From: Amycolatopsis aidingensis
GTDB lineage: Bacteria > Actinomycetota > Actinomycetes > Mycobacteriales > Pseudonocardiaceae
DNA: 64,000 bases
Assembly (NCBI RefSeq): GCF_018885265.1
Contig: NZ_CP076538.1
Span: forward strand, 1,023,501-1,087,500
Reading direction: 5' to 3'
In this document: positions 17,201-24,459 of the stretch, one piece after another
Layout of the letters: every line of letters starts with the position of its first letter
How positions within the stretch are numbered: the stretch's first letter is position 1
Made by a program: the position numbers and the translations under genes
Notes under the pieces: generated by a model
Databases searched by the model: none
The model's input: the letters and a program-made list of their open reading frames with translations, nothing else
Told to the model about the DNA's origin: nothing

Positions 17201-18343
17201 GGCCGCCTTGCGGGCGCCCGCGGCGACGTTGCGCGCCTGCTCCGCGGCCTGGCGGGCCGCGGCGGCGTGCTGCGCATCGGCATGCGCGGCCTGTGCCGCC
17301 TGGTTGGCCCGCGCGGCCGCCTGCCCTGCCAACCCGGCCGCGGTGGCTGCCTGGCTGGCCGCGTTGGCCGCGATCCGCGCGGCCTGGTTCGCCGCCGCGG
17401 CCGCGGTGATCGCCGTCTGCGCGGCCTGCGCGGCGCGGTTGGCCGCGTCGGCAGCCCTGCCCGCGGCGTCGGCAGCGCGTACCGAGGAGTCCTGCGCGGC
17501 GGCGGTCTCGGCCGCGGCACGGTCGGCCGCCTGCTCGGCCAGTTCGGTCGCGTGCACCGCCCGCGCCGAGGCATCCTCGGCCAGCGTGGTCTGCTCGGCG
17601 GCCCGTGCCCCTGCGGCCTTGGCGACATCGGCCAGCTGCGCGACAGAGGCCGCTTCCTGATCATGTGCGGCCGCGACCTGGTAGCCGCTGCGCAGGAACT
17701 CGCGGACGTCCTCGATCGTGCCGTCCAGCGCGCGCTGGGCCGCTTCCTGCACGCGCGGCCCACCGTTGTGCATCAGCTGCGCGACCTTGAGCAGGTCGTC
17801 CTGGTCCTGAGCCTCCTGGTGGCCGCTGGAGACGAAGGCGAGCAGGTCCTCGGTGCTGCCGTCCAGCGCGCGCTGTGCGGCGGCCTGCACCTTCGGTCCG
17901 CCGGTGTGCAGCAGGTTCGCCACCTTCAGCAGGAGGTCCTGCTCCCACGGTCCCTTCCATCCACCTTGGACGAAGGTGCGCATGTCCGTTGTGGAACCGT
18001 CGAGTGCGCGCTGGGCCGCTTCGCGCATCAGCCGCCCGCCCGCGGCGAGCACCTGCTCCACCTGCGCGCGCAGGTCCTGCGCGGTGGCGGCCTGCTGCCC
18101 GTTCTCGAGGAACTCCCGCAGGTCCGCGTCCGTGCCGAGCAGCGCGCGTTCCGCGGCCTTGGCCAGGTTCGGCCCGCCGGTCTTCATCAGCTGCACGGCT
18201 TGCGCGCGTTCGCCCTGCGGCTCCGACGTGGGCGCCTGTTGCGCGCCTGGCGCGGCGGCGACCGACGGCGGTGATGTCAGCCCGGCAAGCAATGCCACCG
18301 ACAACAGAATGGTCAAGGCAGCACGAAATCCACCCCTGGACAT
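14237..18343 (-). CDS. secreted polymorphic toxin: ALF repeats, coiled coils, Hint domain, PD-(D/E)XK nuclease tip
   Basis: 1368 residues. Order: Sec signal (about 1-30); four ALF-type repeats (45-225; units like AAQRALDGSTEDLLAFVSSG); a very Ala-rich coiled coil (230-600); four more ALF repeats (605-785); a second Ala-rich coiled coil (788-945); a charged linker; a hydrophobic pre-toxin segment (about 1035-1070); a Hint autoprocessing domain from Cys1110 (SFTAGTPVLLADGS) to HN1255 (LVHNSGG); and a tip of about 110 residues. The tip resembles Tox-REase-7: D1296 (RKPDFLDG), E1305 and K1307 (GEAKN), then QFRDYLKIARQRGVGF and TKLSGPL. It is predicted to cut nucleic acid in rival cells after Hint release. 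A GGGGGA ribosome site precedes the ATG. Confidence 0.9.
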   Translation of the reverse strand: MSRGGFRAALTILLSVALLAGLTSPPSVAAAPGAQQAPTSEPQGERAQAVQLMKTGGPNLAKAAERALLGTDADLREFLENGQQAATAQDLRAQVEQVLAAGGRLMREAAQRALDGSTTDMRTFVQGGWKGPWEQDLLLKVANLLHTGGPKVQAAAQRALDGSTEDLLAFVSSGHQEAQDQDDLLKVAQLMHNGGPRVQEAAQRALDGTIEDVREFLRSGYQVAAAHDQEAASVAQLADVAKAAGARAAEQTTLAEDASARAVHATELAEQAADRAAAETAAAQDSSVRAADAAGRAADAANRAAQAAQTAITAAAAANQAARIAANAASQAATAAGLAGQAAARANQAAQAAHADAQHAAAARQAAEQARNVAAGARKAAQAADAAGQAAIAAAEAAKAAASAGAHATEASNAANEAGHYAEQAGASAEHARRAAAYAKQRADEAIRAARRVETIAREAAAAAQEARQAANDAARHADNAAAAAEDAADHAGEAADNADIAEQHAARAETAAGQATRAVQQAQQISEVARQADAERLQAQENKWVADAEQAARVAAEREARQEWQAGEVERLDAEAERLLAEAREPGADPALVVDNGRQVAARLMRTGGAWVQAAAEDALAGTPEDVREFVHNGLAMATEADDRASAEYLAEHTEKPELHDAAIDAMAGTHAQVREFLITGQHAVQANDYRLEIAQIMHRGGREVEAAAQAALDDGSVAALLHFLRVGQHEAREKDDRLQVAQILHDGGPEVQAAAQAALSGPPSYLRTFLDTELHKARQRDADTASHVAQVNSYLAGAARAAATARADAARAKEAAAIARGAAQEAAAHAERARTSAAQAAQHAENARQSAASAEQSANNAAESARIARQAAAAAQEAARAAAQAAAKATAAAERARGYADQAYAAAAQARADAIQAGEDAAAAARAANEAARIAAEKQREERERQRREDQERQDDLGDGAGDPPPDGVVDPDVDYSELRTDEDILRVQGGQAMVDEYRGAQSNAGRTLLDFVLANGGQVVLDLIGWTDAKKCFTEGDIGACLWTLINALGPIKLLGAALKLPELGSSIYRIVSGMGRFRNTVAAAHQTVQRLRNLVQDVFGRIRNPCSPNSFTAGTPVLLADGSSKPIEEVELGDQVLATDPSRDHTAPKPVTDLITGAGAKQLVTVTVADRGERGSVEATAEHPFWVADPGQWKDARDLEPNDRLRLPDGHYVTVTGTHHWTERLEVYNLTVADLHTYYVLAGAAAILVHNSGGAEICRLGQAGEAAIGRTKYDGPIFAKNDYGLRRDRKPDFLDGATLGEAKNAKYLYLSSQFRDYLKIARQRGVGFILYVRVDKGQLGTKLSGPLQEWIRQNGVVVKKVIPW

Positions 18344-18561
18344 TAAAGTCCCCCATCGTCAGCCGCGCCACCCCCAGCGGCCGCGCGTGTCGATACTTCG
18401 ACGGTAGCTCACGATGATCCGCGATCAATAGGCCGATCGGCGGCTGACGTCCGCGCAGATGGTCGGGTTAACTCGAGCCGGAACTGGGGGAGGACTGCCA
18501 TCTCGGCACCGGATTTTCTCCAGCACCACAAAGTTGATCAAGAATGGAAAGTGGACGCATC

Positions 18562-19119
18562 ATGCGCTTCTACCATCGACCACTGGTCAGGGTGGGGGCA
18601 GCCGCGGTAGGTGTCGCGGCCGCCCTTGTGCTGGTCATGCATGGAACCGGACCGTCGAATTCGCAGGCGGAGGCCGAGGTCGCACCGCTGGCCCGGCAGG
18701 CGGCCGCGGCCGAGAGCCCGCCGCACATTGTGGAGGACTTCGGCTACCCCGGCGCCGACGCGATTTTCGCCGAACGAGGTGTCCGGCTGCTGAAAGGCAA
18801 CGGAAACCTGCTTCTCACCGATTGTGGCCGTAGCGGCCTCATCGAGGTTCTCAGCAACGATCTGGACCGGATCTGCTTCGAGGTTCCCGTTTCCGGGGAA
18901 GCGGAAACACGGGGCGGAGGTGGGCCGCGGGCGTGGCTAACGATGGAAATTCCCAGTGTATTTCTGATCAAGGGCGACAGCAACGAGTCGGAAGCGACCC
19001 TCACCACGGAAGAAGGAACGAAGGTCTACGACATCGAGCCGAACAAATACAACTCGGTCGGCGAGGGGGCCGATCCGGACGGTGGCCCGCAAGACCTGCT
19101 CAAGATTACCGTCTACTGA
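18562..19119 (+). CDS. small secreted protein of unknown function
   Basis: 185 residues from the ATG at 18562; an in-frame ATG at 18544 lacks a ribosome site. The N terminus is a Sec signal (VRVGAAAVGVAAALVLVMHG). The mature part has two cysteines (TDCG; RICF) that could form a disulfide, and ends in beta-rich blocks such as FGYPGADAIFAERG and EIPSVFLIKGD. I recall similar secreted proteins in Streptomyces but no function. It lies 15 bp before the LGFP pseudoprotease gene, so the two are probably co-expressed and may act together outside the cell. Confidence 0.8.
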   Translation: MRFYHRPLVRVGAAAVGVAAALVLVMHGTGPSNSQAEAEVAPLARQAAAAESPPHIVEDFGYPGADAIFAERGVRLLKGNGNLLLTDCGRSGLIEVLSNDLDRICFEVPVSGEAETRGGGGPRAWLTMEIPSVFLIKGDSNESEATLTTEEGTKVYDIEPNKYNSVGEGADPDGGPQDLLKITVY

Positions 19120-19134
19120 CCGGAGAACCGAACG

Positions 19135-20802
19135 ATGCACACCAAACGAACACGTGTCGCCCTGTTTTCCTGTCTGCTGGCAACCAGTGTCGTCGGCGGC
19201 CTGTTGAGCAGCGCCTCGGCGCACGCCATCGGTGGCGGTGGCCCCGCGCCCGCGGACTCGTACCGGTTCATCGCGCAGATCTACACCGGTGAGCGGGAGT
19301 GCACCGCCGCACTGATCGATGTCGAATGGCTGCTCACGGCGAGCAGTTGCTTTGCGCAGGACCCGGACAACGGCTTTCCGGTCGAGCCGGGCGAGCCTGC
19401 CCAGCACACGACCGCATTGATCGGGAGCCCGGACCTGGTATACGGGGATGGGCAGGTCCGGTCGATTACCACGCTCGTACCGCGCGAGGACCGCGATCTC
19501 GTACTGGCCCGGCTGCACGAGCCCGTCCTCGACATCACCCCGATACCGATCAGCACCACGCCGCCCGAGCAAGGGGAGGTGCTGACCGTCGCGGGCTACG
19601 GGCGGACGACCGAGGACTGGTATCCGGACAAGCTGCACACCAGCACCTTTTCCGTCGCCGCCCGGAACCAGTCCACAATCGACCTCGCGCCGGCTGCCGA
19701 GGACGCGGCGATCTGCAAGGGTGACGCCGGTGGCCCCGCGGTTCGCGCGGTGGACGGCGGGCTGGAGCTGGTCGGGATCCACAGCAAGTCCTGGCAACAC
19801 GGGTGCCTCGGGGTCACCGAGACCCGCACCGGCGCGGTGGACACCAGGCTGGACGATATCGCCGGCTGGCTGGAGCGCTCGCCCGTCCAGCGGCGGATCG
19901 CCAGTGATCCGACGCTGCCCGCCGAGATCGGCACGCCGGTCGGCCCGGAGGTGATCGACTGGCCGTACCGTTACCGGGAGTTCGAACGCGGGCAGCAGCG
20001 CGCGCGGCTGTACTGGTCCGCGGATACCGGGGACACCCAGTTCATCCGCGGTGCGATCCTCGCCAAGTACCTCGCCCTCGGCGGGCACCGGGAACTGGGC
20101 TCGCCCACCACCGACGAGACCTTCACCGCGGATGGGGTCGGCGCGTACAACAACATCAGCCGCAACGTGTGCCGGTCGTCCGGTACGCAGGCGCAGCAGT
20201 CCGAGCGGTCCCGGCCGGATGCCGGGACGCTCAGCTGCACGAAGTTCGGCAGCATCTCGCATTCGCCGGACACCGGCGCGCATTACCTGAACGGGTCCTT
20301 CTACTTCGAGTGGGAGAAGCGGGGCAGGGAGGCCGGGCTCGGCTACCCGACCACGGAGGAGACGGCCACCACCGACTCCGAGGGCAAACCCGGCCGCTAC
20401 GCGCGTTTCCGCAAGGACGGTTCCCCCGGCACGCTGTACTGGCGCTACGACATCGGCACTCGTGCGGTGTACGGGGCGATCGACGAGCGGTGGACCTCCT
20501 ACGGGCGGGAGAAGGGCGGTCTCGGCGTGCCGAGGATCGACGTCACCGCGACCCCGGACGGGATCGGCCGGTACGTGCACTTCACCAGGAACGCCTCGAT
20601 CTACTGGACGCCCGACACCGGGGCCTGGGAGGTACACGGCGCCATCCGGCAGAAGTGGGCCTCGATGGGCTGGGAACGGTCGTATCTCGGGTACCCGATC
20701 AGCAACGAGCAACGGTGGGAGCGCGGCGCCCGCAGCTACTTCCAGGGCGGCCGGATCGACTACATCTCCGCCACCGGGGAGGTGATCGCCTACCGCAACT
20801 GA
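19135..20802 (+). CDS. trypsin-fold (S1) pseudoprotease with four C-terminal LGFP repeats
   Basis: 555 residues. A Sec signal (1-31) is followed by an S1 chymotrypsin-like domain to about residue 255. The Asp of the triad is present (D121 in RDLVLARL), but the His position reads LTASSCF (Ser71 in place of His in LTAAHC) and the Ser position reads GDAGGP (Ala198 in place of Ser in GDSGGP). Normal peptidase activity is therefore not expected. Residues about 300-550 hold four LGFP repeats (for example GAIRQKWASMGWERSYLGYP), a module linked to binding of the cell envelope. A binding or inhibitor role is inferred. Co-oriented with the small secreted protein upstream. Confidence 0.88.
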   Translation: MHTKRTRVALFSCLLATSVVGGLLSSASAHAIGGGGPAPADSYRFIAQIYTGERECTAALIDVEWLLTASSCFAQDPDNGFPVEPGEPAQHTTALIGSPDLVYGDGQVRSITTLVPREDRDLVLARLHEPVLDITPIPISTTPPEQGEVLTVAGYGRTTEDWYPDKLHTSTFSVAARNQSTIDLAPAAEDAAICKGDAGGPAVRAVDGGLELVGIHSKSWQHGCLGVTETRTGAVDTRLDDIAGWLERSPVQRRIASDPTLPAEIGTPVGPEVIDWPYRYREFERGQQRARLYWSADTGDTQFIRGAILAKYLALGGHRELGSPTTDETFTADGVGAYNNISRNVCRSSGTQAQQSERSRPDAGTLSCTKFGSISHSPDTGAHYLNGSFYFEWEKRGREAGLGYPTTEETATTDSEGKPGRYARFRKDGSPGTLYWRYDIGTRAVYGAIDERWTSYGREKGGLGVPRIDVTATPDGIGRYVHFTRNASIYWTPDTGAWEVHGAIRQKWASMGWERSYLGYPISNEQRWERGARSYFQGGRIDYISATGEVIAYRN

Positions 20803-20906
20803 ACCACCGGCAACCGGGGCCGATGGTGGGTAAGGACCCGGCATCCGGGACCAGTAGATATATAGCCACATTGGCATGTGTCACCCGACAGGCGGTACGG
20901 GGAGAC

Positions 20907-20919
20907 GGTAAGGCTTACC
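20907..20919. promoter_or_regulatory. IdeR/DtxR-like palindrome before the Cys-rich peptide gene
   Basis: GGTAAGGCTTACC is a perfect 6-1-6 inverted repeat. Aligned with the 19-bp IdeR/DmdR consensus, I count 13 matches, centred on the AGGCT core. A possible -10, TACTTT (20920-20925), follows at once, which would let a bound repressor block transcription. Metal control is inference. Confidence 0.4.
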
Positions 20920-20968
20920 TACTTTGGTAGGGCCAGGTCGTCCGCCGACGAAAGGGTGGTGGTCCGAG

Positions 20969-21034
20969 ATGGGTGGGTGTAGCTGCTGCGCCTCGTGCAG
21001 TGGTCCCGGTTGCGGCTGCTGCGGTAGCTGCTGA
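20969..21034 (+). CDS. 21-residue Cys-rich peptide (8 Cys), metallothionein-like
   Basis: The ATG at 20969 follows a purine-rich AAAGGGTGGTGG. The peptide begins MGGCSCCASC and ends CGCCGSC; 8 of 21 residues are Cys and nearly all the rest Gly or Ser. Close CxC and CC spacing suggests metal binding, as in tiny metallothioneins, or a heavily cross-linked secreted peptide. It has its own upstream palindrome of IdeR type and a perfect 17-bp hairpin 13 bp after the stop, so it looks like a complete one-gene unit. I do not recognise a named family. Confidence 0.6.
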   Translation: MGGCSCCASCSGPGCGCCGSC

Positions 21035-21046
21035 CCAACGGAGTGC

Positions 21047-21085
21047 GGCCCCGTGCCGTCGCCCGAGCGGCGACGGCACGGGGCC
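21047..21085 (+). terminator. perfect 17-bp stem-loop terminator
   Basis: GGCCCCGTGCCGTCGCC (21047-21063) pairs without mismatch with 21069-21085 around a 5-nt loop. It follows the Cys-rich peptide gene and precedes the next gene by about 50 bp. No U tract follows, as is common in actinobacteria. Confidence 0.75.
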
Positions 21086-21134
21086 GGTTCGCGTCAGCAC
21101 ACTCCCGGCCTGGTGGGCCGATAGGGTCGGGGTC

Positions 21135-22007
21135 ATGGATCACGAAGAAGCCGGGCAGCTGGCCTACCGCTGCCACCGGGTGCTCGAGCCCCTGCACGCG
21201 ATGATCTACTTCGCCCCGGAGGCCGAGGACCGGCTCACCGCGGCGGGCCTGCGGCCCGGCCGGATGTGCTACTTCGCCAGCCGGTCCGCGCCGATGGGCG
21301 CGGTCGGCCCGGGCACGGTGACCGCCACCTTCTTCAACTTCAACCCGGTACTGGTCGCGGAGCACATCCCCGAGGCGTGGAAGCTGGCCGCGCCGGAGCG
21401 GGTGCTAGAGGCCAGGCTGGCCGCCGCGGACGCCGCGCTGCGCAGGCTGCTGGGTGCGGACACGGTGGCCTCCGAGGAGGTGGCCGAGGCGGCCGACCTC
21501 GCGCGGCAGGCCGCCGAGCTGTGCGTCCCCGAGGGGCGCCCGCTGTATGCCGCGCATGCCGACCTGGACTGGCCGGACGAGCCGCACCTCGTGCTCTGGC
21601 ACGCCGCCTCGCTGCTGCGCGAGTTCCGCGGTGACGGGCATATCGCCGCGCTGGTGGGTGCCGGGCTGAACGGGCTCACCGCGCTGGTGACGCACACCGC
21701 CACCGGCAAGGGCTTCCTCGAGTCGGTCGCCAAGCGCCTGCGCGGCTGGTCCGACGACCAGTGGGCCGCCACCGTCGACTACCTGCGCGGCGAGGGCCTG
21801 CTCGACGCGGACGGGAACCTCACCGAGCAGGGCAACCAGTTGCGCGAGCGGATGGAGGCGGACACCAACGCCGCGGCCGCCGCCCCCTTCGCCACGCTCG
21901 GCGCGCAGAAGGCGGAACGGTTGCGCGAGCTCGGCCGCTCGCTGAGCAGGCAGATCATCGCCGAGGGCGCCTTCCCGCAGGAAGGCATCTTCGCCAGCTC
22001 CCGCTAG
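21135..22007 (+). CDS. SCO6745-like helix-turn-helix family protein
   Basis: 290 residues. The N-terminal half carries blocks typical of this actinobacterial family (CHRVLEPLHAMIYFAPEAEDRL, YFASRSAPMGAVGP, FNFNPVLV). The C-terminal half looks like a winged helix (WSDDQWAATVDYLRGEGLLDADGNLTEQG). The family is conserved in Streptomyces and relatives; its function is not known to me. The stop codon TAG is shared with the left end of an IS630-type element: T and A are the duplicated target, and G comes from the element. Confidence 0.8.
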   Translation: MDHEEAGQLAYRCHRVLEPLHAMIYFAPEAEDRLTAAGLRPGRMCYFASRSAPMGAVGPGTVTATFFNFNPVLVAEHIPEAWKLAAPERVLEARLAAADAALRRLLGADTVASEEVAEAADLARQAAELCVPEGRPLYAAHADLDWPDEPHLVLWHAASLLREFRGDGHIAALVGAGLNGLTALVTHTATGKGFLESVAKRLRGWSDDQWAATVDYLRGEGLLDADGNLTEQGNQLRERMEADTNAAAAAPFATLGAQKAERLRELGRSLSRQIIAEGAFPQEGIFASSR

Positions 22008-22022
22008 TGTCCTGCGCCTGAA
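22005..22022 (+). repeat. left terminal inverted repeat of the IS630 element
   Basis: TAGTGTCCTGCGCCTGAA, including the TA target. It forms the stop codon of the SCO6745-like gene. Confidence 0.92.
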
Positions 22023-22050
22023 TTGGCTTGTGTAAATGTATGGTTCGGGG

Positions 22051-23148
22051 ATGGCGCGGATCGGTCGGCCGAAGAAGGCTGAGTTGACGGTGAGCGAGGC
22101 TGATCGTCGGGAGTTGGTGCGTGGGGCGCGGGCGGCGACGTCGACGCAGGCGTATGCGTTGCGGTGTCGGATTGTGCTGGCGTGTGCGGAGCCGGGTGCG
22201 TTCAATAAGGATGTGGCTGCCGCTGTGGGGGTGTCGGTGCCGACGGTGGCCAAGTGGCGGGGTCGGTTCATCGAGCATGGCTTGGCCGGGTTGGCTGACG
22301 AGCCGCGGCCGGGGCGTCCGCCGTCGATCCTGCTGGACCAGGTCGAGGAAGTGGTTGCCTTGACTCTGGAACAGACGCCGCGCAACGCCACGCATTGGTC
22401 GCGGGCTTCGATGGCCGAGCGCACCGGGCTGTCGCGCTCGACTGTGGGCAGGATCTGGCGGCGTTTCGACCTCAAGCCCCATGTGGTGGACGGGTTCAAG
22501 CTCTCGACGGATCCGCTGTTCGTGCGCAAAGTCGTGGATGTTGTCGGGCTGTATCACAATCCGCCCGAGCGGGCGGTGGTGCTGTGTGTCGACGAGAAGT
22601 CCCAGATGCAGGCGTTGGATCGGTCCCAGCCGGTCCTGCCGATGATGCCGGGCATGCCGGAGCGACGCACCCACGACTACGCTCGCCATGGCACGACCAG
22701 CCTGTTCGCGGCGTTCAACATCGCCGATGGCACGGTCATCACCGAGTTGCATCGCCGCCACCGCGCCACCGAGTTCAAGAAGTTCCTCACCAGCATCGAC
22801 AAGGCGGTGCCCGCCGACCTCGACGTGCACCTGGTCTGCGACAACCTGGCCACCCACAAAACACCGATCGTCAACGAGTGGCTGGCACGGCATCCGCGCT
22901 TCCATGTGCATTTCACCCCGACCGGGTCGTCGTGGGTCAACCAAGTGGAGCGCTGGTTCGGCTACCTCACCGACCAGCTCACCCGCCGCGGAGCCCACAC
23001 CAGTGTGGCGGGATTGGAGAAGGACGTCCGCGACTGGATCCAGCGGTGGAACGCCGACCCCAAACCCTTCGTCTGGCGCAAGACCGCCGAAGAGATCCTC
23101 GACTCCCTCGCCCGATATCTACAACGCATTTCAGGCGCAGGACACTAG
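22051..23148 (+). CDS. IS630 family transposase
   Basis: 365 residues from ATG 22051 (MARIGRPKK), which has GGGG before it; an ATG at 22036 would add five residues. The N terminus is a Tc1/mariner-type helix-turn-helix (DVAAAVGVSVPTVAKWRGRFIEHGLAGL). The DDE catalytic residues are in LCVDEKSQ, LVCDNLATHK and SSWVNQVERWFG, all present, so the enzyme should be active. The stop codon spans the element's edge (TA from the repeat, G from host DNA). Confidence 0.93.
   Translation: MARIGRPKKAELTVSEADRRELVRGARAATSTQAYALRCRIVLACAEPGAFNKDVAAAVGVSVPTVAKWRGRFIEHGLAGLADEPRPGRPPSILLDQVEEVVALTLEQTPRNATHWSRASMAERTGLSRSTVGRIWRRFDLKPHVVDGFKLSTDPLFVRKVVDVVGLYHNPPERAVVLCVDEKSQMQALDRSQPVLPMMPGMPERRTHDYARHGTTSLFAAFNIADGTVITELHRRHRATEFKKFLTSIDKAVPADLDVHLVCDNLATHKTPIVNEWLARHPRFHVHFTPTGSSWVNQVERWFGYLTDQLTRRGAHTSVAGLEKDVRDWIQRWNADPKPFVWRKTAEEILDSLARYLQRISGAGH
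23130..23147 (-). repeat. right terminal inverted repeat of the IS630 element
   Basis: Exact complement of the left repeat. The last TA plus the flanking host G makes the transposase stop codon TAG. Confidence 0.92.
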
Positions 23149-23152
23149 CGGC

Positions 23153-23233
23153 CCCTGAACGTGGCTTTCCGGACATTCAACGTCGCGAACGGCACTATTG
23201 GGACGTCTGACGTCGCGAACGCCACGTTCAGGG
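23153..23233. repeat. inverted-repeat intergenic element with internal direct repeats
   Basis: CCCTGAACGTGGC (23153-23165) pairs with GCCACGTTCAGGG (23221-23233). In the 55-nt loop ACGTCGCGAAC occurs twice (within 23179-23190 and 23209-23220). It lies between the IS element and the convergent P450 gene. It may end P450 transcription, and it looks like a member of a dispersed extragenic repeat family. Confidence 0.5.
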
Positions 23234-23250
23234 CATTTGCGGGTCAGGGG

Positions 23251-24459
23251 TTACCAGTGGACGGGGAGGCGGTGCACGCCGTAGATCGCCATCTGCTCGC
23301 GCATCGGTACCTCCTCCGCGGGGACCGCGAGCCGTAGCTCGGGGAACTCCTCGAGCAGGGCGGCGAATCCGGCACGCATCTCGATCCGGGCCAGTTGCTG
23401 GCCGAGGCACTGGTGCACCCCGTGCCCGAAGGCGAGATGCCCGGCGCTGTGCCTGGTCAGATCGAGCCGGTCCGGCTCGGCGAAGCGGTCCGGGTCCCGG
23501 TTGGCCGCGGGCAGGTGCAGCAGCACCGTCTCACCGCGGCGCAGCAGCACGCCGTCCAGCTCGACGTCCTCCAGCGGGGTGCGCTGGGTGCCGAGGTGGA
23601 CGATCGTCAGGTAACGCAGCAGTTCCTCGACCGCGGTGTCCAGCAGGCCGGGGTCGGCGCGCAGGGCTGCCAGCTGCTCCGGCTCGCGGAGCAGGGTGTA
23701 CGTCCCGAGCGCCAGCATGTTCGCGGTGGTCTCATGCCCGGCGATGAGCAGCACGAGCCCCACCCCGGCCAGCTCGGCGTCGTCCAGCTCGCCCCCGGCC
23801 ACCAGGCCGCTGAGCAGGTCGTCGCCCGGCTCGGACCGCTTGTGCCGGACCAGCTCGCCGAGGAACCCGAGCACCCTGCCGAAGGCGGCCATCGCGTCCT
23901 CGTACTCGGTGTCCAGGTTCAGCATGGTGGCCGCGTCCTGCTGGAACCGGCCCCGGTCGGCATAGCGGACGCCGAGCAGCTCGCAGATCACCAGGGATGG
24001 GATGGGCAGCGCGAACTCCCGCACCAGGTCCGCAGGCGGCCCGGCCCGGCGCATCGCGGCGGCGTGCTCCCTCGCGACCCCTTCGATCCACCGCGCGAGC
24101 CGGTTCATCCTGCGCACGGTGAACTGGCCGGTGAGCAGGCGGCGGTAGCGGGTGTGCTCCGGCGGGTCCTGGTGCACGAACATGCCCGGTGGCAGGTCGC
24201 TCGGCTTGGCCTGGGCCGGCAGCCGCCTGCTGACCACCGGCGGGTGCTTCAGCTCCGCCTTCGCGCTGAACCGCGGGTCGGCAAGGATGGCCCTGGCATG
24301 GGCGTAGTCGGTCACCAGCCAGCCATGGTGCCCGTCCGGGTAGGTCATCCGGGAGATCGGCTGCTCGGTGCGTAACCGGCTGATCTCCTCGGGTGGGTCC
24401 AGTGGCCGCGGGCGGGTCGTGGGCAGACCATTCGCGGTGGGTGGGGCGGTCTCGGTCAT
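23251..24459 (-). CDS. cytochrome P450
   Basis: 402 residues, a soluble bacterial P450. The I-helix oxygen motif is AGHETTAN, the K-helix ExxR is EELLR, and the heme loop is FGHGVHQCLGQQLAR with the thiolate Cys. The substrate-access region (FVHQDPPEHTRYRRLL) is typical of CYP105/107-like actinobacterial enzymes. No ferredoxin or biosynthetic genes are adjacent, so the substrate is unknown. A perfect 8-bp palindrome with 3-bp spacer sits about 80 bp upstream of the ATG and is the likely operator. Confidence 0.93.
   Translation of the reverse strand: MTETAPPTANGLPTTRPRPLDPPEEISRLRTEQPISRMTYPDGHHGWLVTDYAHARAILADPRFSAKAELKHPPVVSRRLPAQAKPSDLPPGMFVHQDPPEHTRYRRLLTGQFTVRRMNRLARWIEGVAREHAAAMRRAGPPADLVREFALPIPSLVICELLGVRYADRGRFQQDAATMLNLDTEYEDAMAAFGRVLGFLGELVRHKRSEPGDDLLSGLVAGGELDDAELAGVGLVLLIAGHETTANMLALGTYTLLREPEQLAALRADPGLLDTAVEELLRYLTIVHLGTQRTPLEDVELDGVLLRRGETVLLHLPAANRDPDRFAEPDRLDLTRHSAGHLAFGHGVHQCLGQQLARIEMRAGFAALLEEFPELRLAVPAEEVPMREQMAIYGVHRLPVHW

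Larger units (their letters stand above)
22005..23147. mobile_element. intact IS630-family insertion sequence
   Basis: The ends are perfect 18-bp inverted repeats: TAGTGTCCTGCGCCTGAA at 22005-22022 and its complement at 23130-23147. The outer TA on each side fits the TA target duplication of IS630/Tc1-mariner elements. One full-length transposase gene fills the element. Perfect ends and an open gene point to a recent insertion. Confidence 0.92.

Noticed and set aside
16244..18274. Long open frame opposite the toxin gene
   Set aside because: It is the complement of Ala-rich GCC/GCG codons, giving a Leu/Gly/Arg-rich translation without domains. The minus-strand frame has a signal peptide and known domains.
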